From Methylococcaceae bacterium NSP1-2 (GTDB taxonomy: Bacteria; Pseudomonadota; Gammaproteobacteria; Methylococcales; Methylomonadaceae): a DNA stretch of 17,663 nucleotides. Location: assembly GCA_002256685.1 (NCBI GenBank), contig NQJH01000040.1, positions 1-17,663 of the forward strand. Reading direction: 5' to 3'. The translations under genes were made by a program, and so were the position numbers. The first letter of the stretch is position 1, and the number at the start of each line of letters is the position of its first letter. Below the pieces are notes generated by a model, which worked only from the letters and a program-made list of their open reading frames with translations, had not been told where the DNA came from and did no database searches. Of the stretch, positions 6,903 to 14,197 are shown in pieces.

Positions 6903-7760
6903 TTAAGCTTCCAACACCACGCTGGCGCGGATTTTTTTCATCGCATTTTGTTCTAACTGGCGAATTCTTTCAGCAGAGACGTTATAACGTTCAGCCAACT
7001 CATGCAGAGTGGCTTTTTTCTCGGCTAACCAGCGGCTGGATAGAATATCTAAGCTACGCGCGTCTAAACAAGATAAGGCTTTTTCTAGTAAGTCATGTTC
7101 ATGACCTTCCCAATCCGCATTTTCAAACAGTTCGGCAGGATCAGCACCGTGCTGTTGTAGATAATTCGCCGGCGCGGCAAAATTATCTTCTGCTGATTCA
7201 TCCACTGGCATGTCGAAAGAGGTATCTCGACTACTCAAGCGCATTTCCATTTCGTAAATGTCGCTTAGGGCAACATTCAAATCATCGGCGATGGCTTGGG
7301 CTTCGTCATTAGATAACCAGCCTAGGTTTTGCTTGGATTTACGCAGATTAAAAAATAATTTACGTTGCGCTTTAGTGGTGGCAACTTTAACAATGCCCCA
7401 ATTTTTAATCACATATTCGTGAATTTCAGCTTTAATCCAATGCACGGCAAAAGACACTAAACGCACGCCCATATCGGGATCAAAGCGTTTAACAGCTTTC
7501 ATTAAGCCGACGTTGCCTTCTTGAATAATATCAGGCATGGACAAACCATAACCGCTATAGCCACGCGCTACATGCACCACAAAGCGTAGGTTAGTCATAA
7601 CCAAATCACGCGCGGCTTCTAAATCGCCATCATCTCTAAACTTGAGCGTGAGTTCACGTTCTTGTTCAGTCGTTAGTCTAGGCATTTGCCGAACTAGATT
7701 TAAATAGGCATCAAACGTTCCAACCGATAAATTAATAGGTAAAGTCAGTGCGTTATTCAT
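6903..7760 (-). CDS. rpoH: RNA polymerase sigma-32 factor (heat shock)
   Basis: A 285-residue RpoH, almost identical in length to the E. coli protein (284). Region 2 lies at about 49-119 (NLRFVVHVARGYSGYG, then GVRLVSFAVHWIKAEIHEYV). The RpoH box QRKLFFNLR is at 132-140, and the region 4.2 HTH at 251-277 contains ERIRQLEQNAMKKIR. The region 2.1 positions that in E. coli control chaperone- and FtsH-dependent turnover are kept or conservatively changed: L47, A50, R51, V54. It directs core polymerase to heat-shock promoters. It follows ftsX after 70 bases, the classical ftsE-ftsX-rpoH order. An AGGA Shine-Dalgarno lies 8 bases before ATG 7760, and the leader is only about 25 bases. A CIRCE operator covers its promoter. 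Confidence 0.97.
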   Translation of the reverse strand: MNNALTLPINLSVGTFDAYLNLVRQMPRLTTEQERELTLKFRDDGDLEAARDLVMTNLRFVVHVARGYSGYGLSMPDIIQEGNVGLMKAVKRFDPDMGVRLVSFAVHWIKAEIHEYVIKNWGIVKVATTKAQRKLFFNLRKSKQNLGWLSNDEAQAIADDLNVALSDIYEMEMRLSSRDTSFDMPVDESAEDNFAAPANYLQQHGADPAELFENADWEGHEHDLLEKALSCLDARSLDILSSRWLAEKKATLHELAERYNVSAERIRQLEQNAMKKIRASVVLEA

Positions 7761-7791
7761 GATGTATTTCCTTTAATAAAAACTTTTCCAA

Positions 7792-7821
7792 ATATTAGCA
7801 CTCTCACAAATAAAGTGCTAA
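7792..7821 (-). promoter_or_regulatory. rpoH promoter embedded in CIRCE
   Basis: On the minus strand TTAGCA (7821-7816, 4/6 match to -35) is followed after 18 bases by TAATAT (7797-7792), with TG one base before it (extended -10). The predicted transcript start is near 7785. The -35 is the first CIRCE arm, and the -10 begins inside the last bases of the second arm, so bound HrcA should block polymerase. Confidence 0.5.
7795..7821 (-). promoter_or_regulatory. CIRCE operator (HrcA binding site) upstream of rpoH
   Basis: Read toward rpoH the site is TTAGCACTT-N9-GAGTGCTAA. The CIRCE consensus is TTAGCACTC-N9-GAGTGCTAA, so 17 of 18 arm positions match and the 9-base spacer is exact. HrcA binds CIRCE as a dimer and represses heat-shock genes, classically groESL and dnaK. 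The site lies 35 bases before the rpoH start and overlaps both elements of the likely rpoH promoter. Confidence 0.9.
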
Positions 7822-7830
7822 TAATTTTCT

Positions 7831-8853
7831 TTACTCAGGTCGCGTGTGACGAAGTTGAAAAAGTAATACTGCCCATGAGCTGAATATGCCCAATAGTGAT
7901 GAAATAGCTAATAACGCTAAGGTATCGGTAACACTTAAAAAAATCAGATGCAAATCACCCTCATAAAGCCCTGATAATTTTTCAACGGGCTGTCTTAGAA
8001 TTAGCATCAATAGCGCAACGATAAACCATGCCGATACCCCTGAAATAAATCCAATCCAAAAGCCGGTGTATAAAAACGGGCGGCGAATAAATGAGTTGGT
8101 CGCACCGACTAACTTGGCAATCATGATTTCATCTCGGCGGTTGTGTAACTCCAAGCGAATGGTATTACCGATAATAAACAGTACACCGAGACCAATCATA
8201 AAGCTAAATAAAGCCGTACCACGACGCGCGACTTCAACCATCGATTGCAAACGATCAACCCACTGCATATCCACTTGGGCGTAATCAACTTCATCAAATT
8301 GTTTAACAGTTTTAAACAGATTTTCTAGCTGTTGTTTATCTTGCAGGGTATTTTTAGGCAATACCTGTAGCACAATCGGTAGTGGATTTTTTTCTAGCAC
8401 ATCAATTGCCGCACCAAAGCCGCTATAGGTTTTAAATTCAGCGAGTGCTTGTTCCTTGCTAATCATTTTAACCGCTTGAACATTGGAATTTTTTTGAATG
8501 TCGGCGGCTAAGTCGGCGGCATCTTCATTGGAAACCTCGTCCTTAAGAAATAAGGATATTTGATTGCTACTTTCTAAATCAGCCGTTAATTGCTGAACAT
8601 TAATCACCATAATATAAAAGCCACTCGCCAATGAAATGGAAATCGCTAGAACAGCAATCGTCATGATGGTGGTAAACGGCGTGGCGACTAAACGCCCTAA
8701 ACTGGAAAATAGCGCGTGAGCATGATGATCGCGGTAGGCGTGTAATTTGTCGGTAAAATCACCACCCGCTGTTCTAGTTTGCCGTATCTCATGATGCTTA
8801 ACAGGCGGTTTAGCGGGGACTTCTCTAGTAGACCTTCTTTTAACAGGTTTCAT
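7831..8853 (-). CDS. ftsX: Cell division ABC transporter permease-like protein FtsX
   Basis: A 340-residue FtsX. After a basic, proline-containing cytoplasmic tail (1-50) come a transmembrane helix at about 63-86, the large periplasmic domain (about 88-210, including SSNQISLFLKDEVS), then three helices at about 213-232, 262-285 and 306-333. The cytoplasmic loop HNRRDEIMIAKLVGATNSFI (237-256) is the typical FtsX contact with FtsE. FtsEX couples ATP hydrolysis to septal peptidoglycan hydrolase activation and divisome assembly. Its ATG shares one base with the TAA of ftsE (TAATG), so the two are translationally coupled. Length is normal for the family. Confidence 0.95.
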   Translation of the reverse strand: MKPVKRRSTREVPAKPPVKHHEIRQTRTAGGDFTDKLHAYRDHHAHALFSSLGRLVATPFTTIMTIAVLAISISLASGFYIMVINVQQLTADLESSNQISLFLKDEVSNEDAADLAADIQKNSNVQAVKMISKEQALAEFKTYSGFGAAIDVLEKNPLPIVLQVLPKNTLQDKQQLENLFKTVKQFDEVDYAQVDMQWVDRLQSMVEVARRGTALFSFMIGLGVLFIIGNTIRLELHNRRDEIMIAKLVGATNSFIRRPFLYTGFWIGFISGVSAWFIVALLMLILRQPVEKLSGLYEGDLHLIFLSVTDTLALLAISSLLGIFSSWAVLLFQLRHTRPE

Positions 8854-9512
8854 TACACACTCGAAACCAGTTGACCATGATCCAGTTTTAATAACCGATG
8901 GTTCATTTGGCTAATCAAGGAAATATCATGTGAGGCAATCAATACTGTTACACCAACTTGTTGAAACTGTTCAAATAATAGCATGATTTCTGCCGACAAT
9001 TCGGGGTCTAAGTTACCAGTCGGCTCATCGGCGATAATCAGCGGTGGCTTATTCACTACGGCTCTAGCAATGCCAACCCGCTGTTGTTCACCACCTGATA
9101 AAGCCTGTGGTAGTTTCTTTTCTTTACCTAATAAGCCCACTTTATCTAACGCGGCTCGCACTCTACGTCTAATTTCAGCATGACCAAAACCCGCGATAGC
9201 TAAAGGCAAGGCAACGTTATCAAACACCGTTCTATCGGTAAGCAGTTTGTAATCTTGATAAATAAAGCCCATTTTTCGGCGCAAAAAAGGCAATTGGCTT
9301 TCTTTAACATGGCTCAAACATTGACCATCCAAGAAAATCTCGCCTCGCGTACAGCGTTCCATCACCGCAATTAATTTTAACAGCGTGGTTTTTCCTGCCC
9401 CTGAATGTCCGGTCAGAAAGGCGATTTCACCCTGTTGCAAATGAAAACTCACATTGTGCAGCACATCACCTGTTTCAGGGTAACGTTTAGTGACATTATC
9501 AAACTTTAACAT
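8853..9512 (-). CDS. ftsE: Cell division ATP-binding protein FtsE
   Basis: A 219-residue ABC ATPase with every catalytic motif: Walker A GHSGAGKTT (35-43), Q-loop Q86 in YQDYKLL, signature LSGGEQQR (138-145), Walker B LIIADE (158-163) with EPTGNLDP, and H-loop H195 in SHD. It powers the FtsEX complex at the division septum. It starts 9 bases after the stop of the CtaA-FtsY fusion gene, with AGG as a modest Shine-Dalgarno, and runs directly into ftsX. Length and motif set are those of functional FtsE. Confidence 0.96.
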   Translation of the reverse strand: MLKFDNVTKRYPETGDVLHNVSFHLQQGEIAFLTGHSGAGKTTLLKLIAVMERCTRGEIFLDGQCLSHVKESQLPFLRRKMGFIYQDYKLLTDRTVFDNVALPLAIAGFGHAEIRRRVRAALDKVGLLGKEKKLPQALSGGEQQRVGIARAVVNKPPLIIADEPTGNLDPELSAEIMLLFEQFQQVGVTVLIASHDISLISQMNHRLLKLDHGQLVSSV

Positions 9513-9521
9513 AGCGACCTG

Positions 9522-11441
9522 TTAATCTTTTACAAACAAGGCATCGACAAACAATTCAGCATTAAAATCTTGTAGATCATCAATGCCTTCGCCGATACCG
9601 ATATAGCGAATGGGAATACTCGAATGTTTTGCCAGTGCGAAAATGACTCCACCCTTGGCTGTACCGTCTAATTTAGTCAACACTAAGCCGGTTAAGGCAA
9701 CGGCTTCATTAAACAATTTTGCTTGCGATAAAGCGTTCTGACCCGTACCAGCATCCAGCACTAATAACACTTCATGAGGTGCGGTATCGTCTAATTTCCC
9801 AATGATACGTTTTACTTTTTTCAACTCATCCATTAAATTGGATTTAGTTTGCAAGCGTCCTGCGGTATCGGCAATTAATACATTCACACCTTTGGCTTGT
9901 GCAGATTGTACGGCATCATAAATCACTGAGGCAGAATCCGCGCCCGTGTGCTGCGCTACCACAGGAATATGATTGCGCTCACCCCAGACTTGTAACTGTT
10001 CAACCGCTGCCGCTCTAAAGGTATCACCTGCCGCTAACATAACGCTATGCCCTTGGGCTTGCAAGCGTTTGGCTAATTTACCGATGGTGGTGGTTTTTCC
10101 CGCACCATTCACACCGACCACCAAAATAACAAACGGTTTATCCTGTTTAGGAATGTGTAACGGTTCGCTACACGGTTTTAGTATGCTTAATAACTCTTGT
10201 TTTAAGGTAGCGATTAAGGTTTCGCTGTCATTTAATTGGTGTTTTTCTAACCGTTGCGTTAAGCGATTAATAATCGCAGATGTTGCATCAACGCCTAAAT
10301 CTGCCATCAACAAATTGGCTTCGATTTCGCCTAATAAATCATCGCCCAGCCCTTTTTGACCAATAGATAAATTCGCCAATACCCCGCCCAATCCAGAACG
10401 GGTGCGTTTTAATTGCGACTTAAGACGCAAATATAACGATTCAGGCTCAGGTTCTATGTAGGGTGCTTCAACAAATTTTTCAACAGGGGTGAGAGGGATA
10501 CTACTGTCAATAACGGGTTGGCGTTTTTCTTCAGCAATTGGTTTAGGCTTGGGGACGGCGACAAAACCATAGCGACTATAAAAAACAATGCTGATTAATG
10601 GCAACATGAGTAATGCCGCCACCACATTATGAGCCACCGCCACCCATAATGGCATTGCCAGTCTAAAGCCGATAACGCCTAAGCCTATTTCAATAAACAA
10701 CAACGCACTGAGTACCAGTCCCGCTTTGCTGATTGCCTTCGATTTATTGGCTGAGGTAGCACTCAGCATGACTAAACTCAATACAATAAAGCAGACTACC
10801 GCTACTAAGCGATGTAGCCACACTATGGCAATTTGCGCGGGTAAGGTGAATACACCGTCTAAGCTAAACGCATGTTCATAATCGGCTATCGGCCACCAAT
10901 GCTCATTACAAAGCGGAAAATGGCTACAGGCAAATGCCGCCTGATTAACGCTAACCCAAGCCCCTAACGCTATTTGTAAAAATAATACCAGCATGGCAAA
11001 ACCTGCCAACAGACTGCCGCCGCTAGCTTTTTTAACCACCAGCGGATTAACGCGTAAATATAACCAGAACAAGCACCACAGCGTTATCATGCCTAGCAAT
11101 AAATGTCCTGCAACTAATATTGGCGCGTGTGTTGCAACCGTCCATAGCCCCAGATACCCTTGTGCGACCAATAATACCAATACACTGAATGCTGTACTCA
11201 ATGCTGTCACACGGTGTTGTTCCTCACGCCATGCCAGTAAACCTAGCAATGACACGACTATAGTCAATCCAATTGATGGATACAAATGACTGTCTGCAAG
11301 TAGGTTTTGAAACAGACTGTTATCAGCTGAAAAGCTTTCGGTACCTGTACCTGATAAACGTAAAGTCGCGCCCAACACCACCACAATTAAGGCGAGCAAT
11401 ACACCAAATAGCGTTATTTTTCTAAACATTTTATTTTCCAC
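9522..11441 (-). CDS. ftsY: Heme A synthase (CtaA/COX15)-FtsY signal recognition particle receptor fusion
   Basis: One uninterrupted 639-residue frame. Residues 1-288 are a CtaA/COX15-type domain with about eight membrane helices, the four heme-site histidines (H52, H113, H210 in WLHR, H271 in AVAHN) and a Cys pair C172/C178 (ACSHFPLC). Residues 290-336 are a proline- and acid-rich linker. Residues 337-639 are the FtsY NG domain: G1 GVNGAGKTT (443-451), G2 DTFRAAAVEQL (473-483), G3 DTAGR (525-529), G4 TKLDG (589-593) and G5 GIGEGIDDLQDF (615-626). FtsY recruits SRP-ribosome complexes to the membrane. CtaA ends in the cytoplasm, so the GTPase would be correctly placed. No in-frame ATG or GTG exists between residues 279 and 379, which argues against a separate FtsY start. 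The first extracytoplasmic loop of CtaA is shortened and lacks the catalytic Glu and the first Cys pair. GTG 11441 overlaps the previous stop (TAGTG); ATG 11429, with GGA before it, is an alternative. Confidence 0.93.
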   Translation of the reverse strand: MENKMFRKITLFGVLLALIVVVLGATLRLSGTGTESFSADNSLFQNLLADSHLYPSIGLTIVVSLLGLLAWREEQHRVTALSTAFSVLVLLVAQGYLGLWTVATHAPILVAGHLLLGMITLWCLFWLYLRVNPLVVKKASGGSLLAGFAMLVLFLQIALGAWVSVNQAAFACSHFPLCNEHWWPIADYEHAFSLDGVFTLPAQIAIVWLHRLVAVVCFIVLSLVMLSATSANKSKAISKAGLVLSALLFIEIGLGVIGFRLAMPLWVAVAHNVVAALLMLPLISIVFYSRYGFVAVPKPKPIAEEKRQPVIDSSIPLTPVEKFVEAPYIEPEPESLYLRLKSQLKRTRSGLGGVLANLSIGQKGLGDDLLGEIEANLLMADLGVDATSAIINRLTQRLEKHQLNDSETLIATLKQELLSILKPCSEPLHIPKQDKPFVILVVGVNGAGKTTTIGKLAKRLQAQGHSVMLAAGDTFRAAAVEQLQVWGERNHIPVVAQHTGADSASVIYDAVQSAQAKGVNVLIADTAGRLQTKSNLMDELKKVKRIIGKLDDTAPHEVLLVLDAGTGQNALSQAKLFNEAVALTGLVLTKLDGTAKGGVIFALAKHSSIPIRYIGIGEGIDDLQDFNAELFVDALFVKD

Positions 11442-12184
11442 TAACCAATTTGTGACGCTCTTAAAAGGTGCATCAGATCATTTTTTACTTTGTAAGGATC
11501 AAATCCAGGTTCATATTGCATCATGATATTTCCTAAGGGGTCTATTAAAAATAACATGCCATCGGGGATATTACCTTTACGAATGGCAGTTATTTTTTTA
11601 AGCAAATTCTCAGTAGGTTTAATTTTTATTAAATCCGACTTCAGCACGGTTTCTCTATCCTCGTTACCAATCAATTGCGTGACTTTCGCCTCGTCCAAGC
11701 TGTTTTCCTCACGCAACAAGGTGTTAAAAAGCGCGTCATCGGCGGGCTTTTGTGTTTGCCGTAATCGCCATAATAAGGCATCTTTCAACCACCATTGATT
11801 CGCGCTCGCTTCAGGTACGTCCTTAAAAATAATAACGACACGACGAGTACGTCCAAACTCCTTGTTTAACATTAAACGTAATTGTTTGATTTTAATCACA
11901 GCATCCAGACAGATTTCATTGCAATGCTCGCTAGGAATGACATTCGTCAGTAACCAATGTCCTGATAACTCTGATAAATTAGCCGTTGAAAAGGCATCAA
12001 AACCAATAAAATCACTCGGTTCTGTCGTGACGGGAGGAATAATTAACTGTCCAATGTTATTAGTAGTCCCTTTTAAAAGCTCTGGATTTCTTTGCAAAAC
12101 TAACGCAATTAAAAAAGGAATGATGGTCATGCCAAAAATAATAATAATGAATAAACGATTTTTTTTCTGTTGCGGATTAATCAT
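11441..12184 (-). CDS. Cox-cluster SCO-like thioredoxin-fold protein
   Basis: A 247-residue protein with one N-terminal membrane anchor (about 11-30) and a periplasmic thioredoxin-like domain. C88 and C92 form a CxxxC pair (EHCNEIC) like that of SCO copper chaperones, but the flanking prolines of CPxxCP are absent. The C-terminal part GMLFLIDPLGNIMMQYEPGF (209-228), followed by DLMHLLRASQIG, is typical of the uncharacterised protein found between SURF1 and ctaA in gammaproteobacterial cox clusters. A role in copper or disulfide handling during oxidase assembly is inferred from position and fold. ATG 12184 overlaps the 3' end of SURF1 by 8 bp, and its stop overlaps the start of the fusion gene. 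Confidence 0.83.
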   Translation of the reverse strand: MINPQQKKNRLFIIIIFGMTIIPFLIALVLQRNPELLKGTTNNIGQLIIPPVTTEPSDFIGFDAFSTANLSELSGHWLLTNVIPSEHCNEICLDAVIKIKQLRLMLNKEFGRTRRVVIIFKDVPEASANQWWLKDALLWRLRQTQKPADDALFNTLLREENSLDEAKVTQLIGNEDRETVLKSDLIKIKPTENLLKKITAIRKGNIPDGMLFLIDPLGNIMMQYEPGFDPYKVKNDLMHLLRASQIG

Positions 12185-12914
12185 GGGTTTTTTTAAAACT
12201 GTAAACGATGAAAAGTACGGTGAGAGTCAATGCCAATGCAAACCATTGTACGGCATAGGCGGTATGCTGTTCGGGTTGCATGATGGTTGTGGTATGCCAT
12301 TCGCGTTTAAAGCCATTGGGCAATTCTTTATTTAGTTCAAGTTGAAAAGAAAATAACGGATAACCTAGTTTTTTCGCCAATATCTCACTATTAACCACTT
12401 GTACCACAGATGGCCAATTATCGGTCGGTATTTCAGCCCCCGTTATTTTTATACCCACACTAGGAAAGCTATTCGCTCGACCACTAATAGTTGTTGGTTC
12501 GGCGACCATAGACACATCGGGCAAATGGCTTCGGTCTGAATTTAAAGCAATCCAACCGCGATTAACTAACACAGCTTTATTTTCTCCCTGTAGTATAAAA
12601 GGTGTCAGCACAAAATAACCTACTTTGCCTTCACTGATTTGATTATCTATTAAAAATTGGTGATTCACATCATAATGACCGACCACTTCTAGCTTTCTAT
12701 AGCGTAGGGTTTCAGCATTATTGCCAATCGCGGTCGATAAGCGTGCGGTTTCAACTGTTTGACTTTGCGCCTGTTGCTGCAAAAAATCCCGTTTTTGTTG
12801 CGCACGGTTTAACTGCCACGCGCCTAAACTTAGCAACAAGGACAATAAACCCAGAAAAACCAGCGTTGGCAGTTTTTCAAAGTTTATTGCATAACGCTTT
12901 GTTTTAATTATCAT
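12177..12914 (-). CDS. SURF1 family cytochrome oxidase biogenesis protein
   Basis: A 245-residue SURF1/SHY1 protein with the expected two terminal membrane helices (about 15-35 and 219-240) around a periplasmic domain. The family motifs are YRKLEVVGHYD (72-82, with conserved G79), VLVNRGWIA (115-123) and YAVQWFALAL (220-229). SURF1 proteins help insert heme a into subunit I of aa3-type oxidases. ATG 12914 is preceded by GGAAG 8 bases upstream. It is the first gene of the assembly transcription unit and is divergent from the DUF2909 gene across 78 bases. Confidence 0.93.
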   Translation of the reverse strand: MIIKTKRYAINFEKLPTLVFLGLLSLLLSLGAWQLNRAQQKRDFLQQQAQSQTVETARLSTAIGNNAETLRYRKLEVVGHYDVNHQFLIDNQISEGKVGYFVLTPFILQGENKAVLVNRGWIALNSDRSHLPDVSMVAEPTTISGRANSFPSVGIKITGAEIPTDNWPSVVQVVNSEILAKKLGYPLFSFQLELNKELPNGFKREWHTTTIMQPEQHTAYAVQWFALALTLTVLFIVYSFKKTHD

Positions 12915-12992
12915 GCTTTTTTCTTCCAGCTATTGGCACAAACAATAGAATAAACGAGAATAGCAAAACCCGTTCACCAACATCTTACTATC
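12915..12992. promoter_or_regulatory. Divergent intergenic region between SURF1 and DUF2909
   Basis: These 78 bases must start both the leftward SURF1 unit and the rightward DUF2909 gene. I see TATTCT words on the minus strand but no convincing -35/-10 pair, and no regulator site I can name. Assigned from gene orientation alone. Confidence 0.35.
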
Positions 12993-13259
12993 ATGATAAA
13001 AACCATCGTTATTATTGCCTTCATCCTGATTATTATTAGTCTTGGTTCTGCACTGTTTCATCTAATGCAAAGTAAAACGGAAGAACAATCCGAAGAACAA
13101 GCTAAAAAAACAGTAAAAGCACTGACTTTTCGGATTACTCTTTCGCTTATTTTGTTTATTTTTGTTTTTATTATGGTTGCAACTGGGCTTTATAAGCCAC
13201 AAGGCATCGGTGCAGGAATGCTGATGCACAAACCGGTAGTCACTGAAAAAAAACAATAA
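12993..13259 (+). CDS. Twin transmembrane protein, DUF2909
   Basis: An 88-residue protein with two membrane helices (about 4-23 and 45-66) joined by a charged, Gln/Glu/Lys-rich loop (QSKTEEQSEEQAKK) and followed by a GLYKPQGIG segment. This matches the DUF2909 'twin transmembrane' family that sits between coxC and SURF1 in gammaproteobacterial cox clusters. Its function is unknown; its constant location suggests oxidase assembly or stability. ATG 12993 has no clear Shine-Dalgarno. It is convergent with coxC and shares a bidirectional terminator with it. Confidence 0.85.
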   Translation: MIKTIVIIAFILIIISLGSALFHLMQSKTEEQSEEQAKKTVKALTFRITLSLILFIFVFIMVATGLYKPQGIGAGMLMHKPVVTEKKQ

Positions 13260-13277
13260 TTTAAAAACTCTCTCGAC

Positions 13278-13314
13278 AAAAAAAAAGCGTTACCTAACAG
13301 GCAACGCTTTTTTT
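13278..13314. terminator. Bidirectional terminator between coxC and DUF2909
   Basis: The stem AGCGTT-A-CCT (13286-13295) pairs with AGG-C-AACGCT (13299-13308) with one mismatch around an AAC loop. An A-tract (13278-13286) and a T-tract (13308-13314) flank it, so each strand ends in a U-run. It separates the structural cox genes from the assembly genes. Confidence 0.88.
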
Positions 13315-13330
13315 GTTAGACTGTTTTGAA

Positions 13331-14185
13331 TTAGAGTAAATAAACAAATACAAACAAACCTAACCAAACTACGTCAACAAAATGCCAGTACCAAGCCGCT
13401 GCTTCAAAAGCGAAGTGGTTTTCTGGTTTAAAATGACCTTTCCAGCTACGAAATAATACGACGCTCAAAATGATCGCACCCACGCAAACGTGGAAACCGT
13501 GGAAACCTGTCAACATAAAGAAGGTAGAACCGTAAACGCCTGAACCTAAAGTCAAGCCCATTTCAGTGTAAGCTTCATGGTATTCAAATGCTTGAAACAT
13601 CACGAATAAAAAGCCTAAAGCGACTGTGATGGCTAAGCCTTTAATCAGTTGATCGCGGTTTTTAGCCAGCAAACCATGATGCGCCCAAGTACAGCTCACA
13701 CCACTACTCAACAGAATCAAGGTATTTAAAAATGGCAGACCCCACGCGCTCATCGGCTCAAATTTACCACCGACATTACCAGGACCGTTAGTTGGCCAAG
13801 TCGCTTCATAAGCAGAATGTAATAATTCTTTAGTCGCACCTGAACCTAACCACGGCACGGACAAATTACGCGTGTACCACAGTGTGCCGAAGAACACGGC
13901 GAAAAATACGATTTCTGAAAAAATAAACCACATCATGCCCATGCGATAGGAAATACCGACATCGTGGTTGTACATGCCAGTTTCACTTTCATGGGCTTGT
14001 AAGGTAAACCAACCCACTAACATAATAACGAAAACCACTAAGCCCGCCACCATAAAGGCAGGACCAACTGATGAAGAACCATTTAAATAATTTGCAAATC
14101 CAGCCAACATAGTGACTAAGCCAGCAGTACCAATGACTGGCCAAGTCGCCTTATGCGGAATGTAATAAGCGACATTTGTAGACAT
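13331..14185 (-). CDS. coxC: Cytochrome c oxidase subunit III
   Basis: A 284-residue CoxC/CtaE with seven predicted membrane helices. Recognisable stretches are HDVGISYRMGMMWFIFSEIV (around 74-93), the conserved FQAFEYHEA, the glycine-rich GSTFFMLTGFHGFHV, and the C-terminal AAAWYWHFVDVVWL. Subunit III stabilises subunit I and supports proton uptake into the D channel. It is the last gene of the coxB-coxA-ctaG-coxC unit, 12 bases after ctaG, with a strong Shine-Dalgarno (GGGGAAGG) and a terminator directly after its stop. Confidence 0.97.
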   Translation of the reverse strand: MSTNVAYYIPHKATWPVIGTAGLVTMLAGFANYLNGSSSVGPAFMVAGLVVFVIMLVGWFTLQAHESETGMYNHDVGISYRMGMMWFIFSEIVFFAVFFGTLWYTRNLSVPWLGSGATKELLHSAYEATWPTNGPGNVGGKFEPMSAWGLPFLNTLILLSSGVSCTWAHHGLLAKNRDQLIKGLAITVALGFLFVMFQAFEYHEAYTEMGLTLGSGVYGSTFFMLTGFHGFHVCVGAIILSVVLFRSWKGHFKPENHFAFEAAAWYWHFVDVVWLGLFVFVYLL

Positions 14186-14197
14186 AACCTTCCCCTT

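Noticed and set aside
6896..7312. Open frame of 138 codons on the plus strand over rpoH
   Set aside because: It lies opposite well-conserved RpoH region 4 and the RpoH box; the product is low-complexity and unlike any family I know.
10437..10577. Sequencing frameshift creating an artificial CtaA-FtsY fusion
   Set aside because: The linker reads as a sensible proline- and acid-rich FtsY A-domain remnant in the same frame, with no homopolymer run at the junction and no stop or in-frame start in it. It still deserves read-level confirmation.
11862..12335. Open frame of 157 codons on the plus strand over SURF1 and the SCO-like gene
   Set aside because: It spans the boundary of two real genes on the other strand and has no domain or start signal.
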